Below are positions 23,023-24,592 of a stretch of DNA of 24,592 bases, piece by piece. The stretch spans positions 1 to 24,592 of the forward strand of contig CAZDRI010000024.1 in assembly GCA_964508055.1 (NCBI GenBank), given 5' to 3'. The stretch comes from CAZDRI01 sp964508055 (GTDB taxonomy: Bacteria; Pseudomonadota; Gammaproteobacteria; PS1; Pseudothioglobaceae). Below the pieces are notes generated by a model. That model had not been told where the DNA came from. It did not search any database and was given only the letters and a program-made list of their open reading frames with translations. Position 1 is the stretch's first letter. Every line of letters begins with the position of its first letter. The position numbers were made by a program, and so were the translations under genes.

Positions 23023-23700
23023 TTAAATGTTATTTTCTTTATCTGAACAACACTCATCACCTTGGGTCCATTTACAGCTAGGGTAGGCAAGAGCCGCTCC
23101 TAAAATCGGTGCAGTTAGATAAATCCAAAGTGCCTCTAAATTATTTGATACAAGTGCTGGTGCTAAAGACCTCGCAGGATTCATTGATGCACCAGTAATA
23201 GGTCCAGCTACTAAAGCCTCAAAAGCTATTACTCCACCTACTGCTACTCCTGCCATAATGCCTTTTTCCATATGTCCTGTTGATACATTTAAAATAACAA
23301 ACATAAGAATAAATGTAAGTATTACCTCCATAATAAAAGCCTTAAAAATATTGATATTTGGAAGTGTAGAACCTAAAGTTTTAGATTCTGGAAAAAGAAA
23401 AGCTAATGTATAAGCTGCTAGAATAGCTCCTATTATCTGACTTATAATATATATTAATGCTGATTTTTTATCTAAGCGACCAGCAAATAAAAACCCAAGT
23501 GTAACTGCAGGATTAAGATGAGCTCCAGATATATTGCCAACCGCATAAATCATAGCCATAACAACTAAACCAAAAGCAGCTGAAATGCCTATGTGACCAA
23601 TAGATCCTACAAAGATTTCATTTACAACAATAGCACCACATCCAATAAACACTAAGATAAATGTGGCTATAGCTTCTGCAATATATCTATTAGCTCCCAT
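23023..23700 (-). CDS. MIP-family aquaporin channel
   Basis: The 225-residue protein has six membrane helices and both NPA boxes: GAHLNPAVTLG (NPA 63-65) and GASMNPARSLAPALV (NPA 174-176, Arg177). It lacks GlpF-type insertions. By hand alignment to E. coli AqpZ the selectivity-filter positions are Phe43, Ala162, Ala171 and Arg177, where AqpZ has Phe43, His174, Thr183 and Arg189. The missing His suggests a wider pore than a strict water channel, more like AqpM or NIP proteins. The C-terminus has CKWTQGDECCSDKENN, with three cysteines. It is divergent from the cytochrome b561 gene. Substrate is open; water, small neutral solutes or arsenite are possible. Confidence 0.9.
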   Translation of the reverse strand: MGANRYIAEAIATFILVFIGCGAIVVNEIFVGSIGHIGISAAFGLVVMAMIYAVGNISGAHLNPAVTLGFLFAGRLDKKSALIYIISQIIGAILAAYTLAFLFPESKTLGSTLPNINIFKAFIMEVILTFILMFVILNVSTGHMEKGIMAGVAVGGVIAFEALVAGPITGASMNPARSLAPALVSNNLEALWIYLTAPILGAALAYPSCKWTQGDECCSDKENNI

Positions 23701-23725
23701 AATGATAATTAACTAAAAATAAAAT

Positions 23726-23731
23726 ATTATA
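23726..23731 (-). promoter_or_regulatory. Candidate -10 box upstream of the aquaporin gene
   Basis: A perfect TATAAT lies 25 bases before the ATG on the minus strand, in the divergent gap with the cytochrome b561 gene. No good -35 is seen 16-18 bases upstream, so the call rests on the -10 alone. Confidence 0.35.
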
Positions 23732-23817
23732 TCCTTTATAACAAAGACACTATTTGAAAAAAATAAAATTGGTAAAATCATCTTTTTTATTTCTGTAATA
23801 GGGTTTTAATAAATAAT

Positions 23818-24435
23818 ATGATTTGGGATTTAGCAACAAGAATATTTCACTGGCTGTTTGCTATTAGTATTATTACATCAATAGTATCTGGATTAAGAGA
23901 AGATATAGACATTCATACTGTTGTAGTTAAAATTGTATTTGTATTATTAATTTTTAGAGTTATTTGGGGAATTGTTGGTTATAAAACTGCTAGATTTTCT
24001 TTTTTTATAAAATCACCTCAACACATTATTAAATATTTAAAAGGTAATTATGCTTATATTGGTCATAATCCCTTAGGCGCATTAAGTGTATTAGCTATGC
24101 TTGCTATTGTGGGTTTGCAATTGACTTCTGGGTTATTTATTACTGATGAAATTTTATTTGAAGCTCCTTTTTATAATTTTGTTTCCAAAAACACTCAAAA
24201 TATTTTTTTATTGATTCATAATAATAATTTCTACCTTATTATCTTATTAATAGTATTACATTTATCTGCTATTTTTTATTATATGATAAAAGGTGAAAAT
24301 CTTATAAAACAAATGATTACAGGTAAAAGCGAAAAAGAGATAACAATAGAAAATATTAAAAATCCATTGCTGAAATTTATTATCTCACTTGCTATTTCTT
24401 TTTTAACAGTAGAGATAATCTTTTCTTTTTCTTAG
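23818..24435 (+). CDS. Cytochrome b561 family membrane protein
   Basis: The 205-residue protein starts MIWDLATRIFHWLFAISIIT, the WDLxTRxFHW motif of prokaryotic cytochrome b561/Ni-Fe hydrogenase b-type cytochromes. It has about four to five membrane segments (about 10-26, 36-54, 87-108, 128-156, 186-204). Histidines at residues 11, 33, 83, 134 and 148 include likely heme b ligands; H11 and H148 are best placed. GHNPLGALSVLAMLAIVGLQ (82-101) is a family core. Such proteins pass electrons between the quinone pool and a redox partner. The partner, often a periplasmic cytochrome c or oxidoreductase, is not encoded next to it within the window. Confidence 0.87.
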   Translation: MIWDLATRIFHWLFAISIITSIVSGLREDIDIHTVVVKIVFVLLIFRVIWGIVGYKTARFSFFIKSPQHIIKYLKGNYAYIGHNPLGALSVLAMLAIVGLQLTSGLFITDEILFEAPFYNFVSKNTQNIFLLIHNNNFYLIILLIVLHLSAIFYYMIKGENLIKQMITGKSEKEITIENIKNPLLKFIISLAISFLTVEIIFSFS

Positions 24436-24592
24436 CACATTATGTTTGTTCAAACCTAATCAAGGTATTTAAAGCGAAAAAGAGTAGCAGACTGCTCATT
24501 AGGTCAAAAATTTTGACTACACTTTAATTTTAATAATGGGTCTTGACTAGTTGAGCAATTTCAAACTGCTTAAAATACTAGTTATGACAATA

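Noticed and set aside
24436..24592. Possible minus-strand short peptide (MSSLLLFFALNTLIRFEQT) at the window end
   Set aside because: Only about 19 codons from its ATG, no ribosome binding site, and nothing else in the 157-base stretch supports a gene; a gene or repeat extending past the window edge cannot be judged.

Overview
The window comes from an AT-rich bacterial chromosome, roughly 30% G+C by eye. Several features point to a gammaproteobacterium: the fMet tRNA-rimP-nusA-infB-rbfA-truB order, the divergent hemC and argH, and proteobacterial-type enzymes. My best guess is a marine SUP05/Thioglobus-like sulfur oxidiser or a related symbiont. That placement is inferred from base composition and gene style; no sulfur-oxidation gene lies in the window. 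Many genes have weak or no Shine-Dalgarno sequence, so several starts were chosen by family alignment.

Region 1 (about 1-7740, minus strand) is a long translation/transcription operon. A promoter drives an initiator tRNA, followed by an intrinsic terminator/attenuator, then rimP, nusA, infB and rbfA, two small unknown genes, truB and purD. Region 2 (7763-14090, mostly plus strand) holds gshB, aroC, an exported Hsp20-type chaperone, a minus-strand membrane protein of unknown function, the electron-transfer flavoprotein genes etfB and etfA, and a KefF/MdaB-type quinone reductase. Region 3 (14102-17526, minus strand) is a tightly overlapping operon: exported thioredoxin-like protein, argH, a lipoprotein and fmt. 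Divergent hemC follows on the plus strand.

Region 4 has a minus-strand asparagine-synthetase-like amidotransferase of the N-acetylglutaminylglutamine-amide (osmolyte) type, and divergent leuC, which is not followed by leuD. Region 5 (about 21960-22960) looks foreign and is richer in G+C. It resembles an integron cassette remnant without an integrase: two attC-like sites, an exported DUF2059 cassette, a damaged cassette ORF carrying palindromic repeats, and a terminator whose arms resemble attC core boxes. Region 6 has a MIP-family aquaporin (minus strand) and a cytochrome b561-like protein (plus strand).

A MITE-like repeat of about 153 bp occurs twice: exactly filling the gap between etfB and etfA, and between hemC and asnO. 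A degenerate third copy lies just before aroC. I see no complete new defence or biosynthetic system. The most unusual points are the cassette remnant, the exact MITE insertion between etfB and etfA, the exported small heat shock protein, and the osmolyte amidotransferase without its usual partners.
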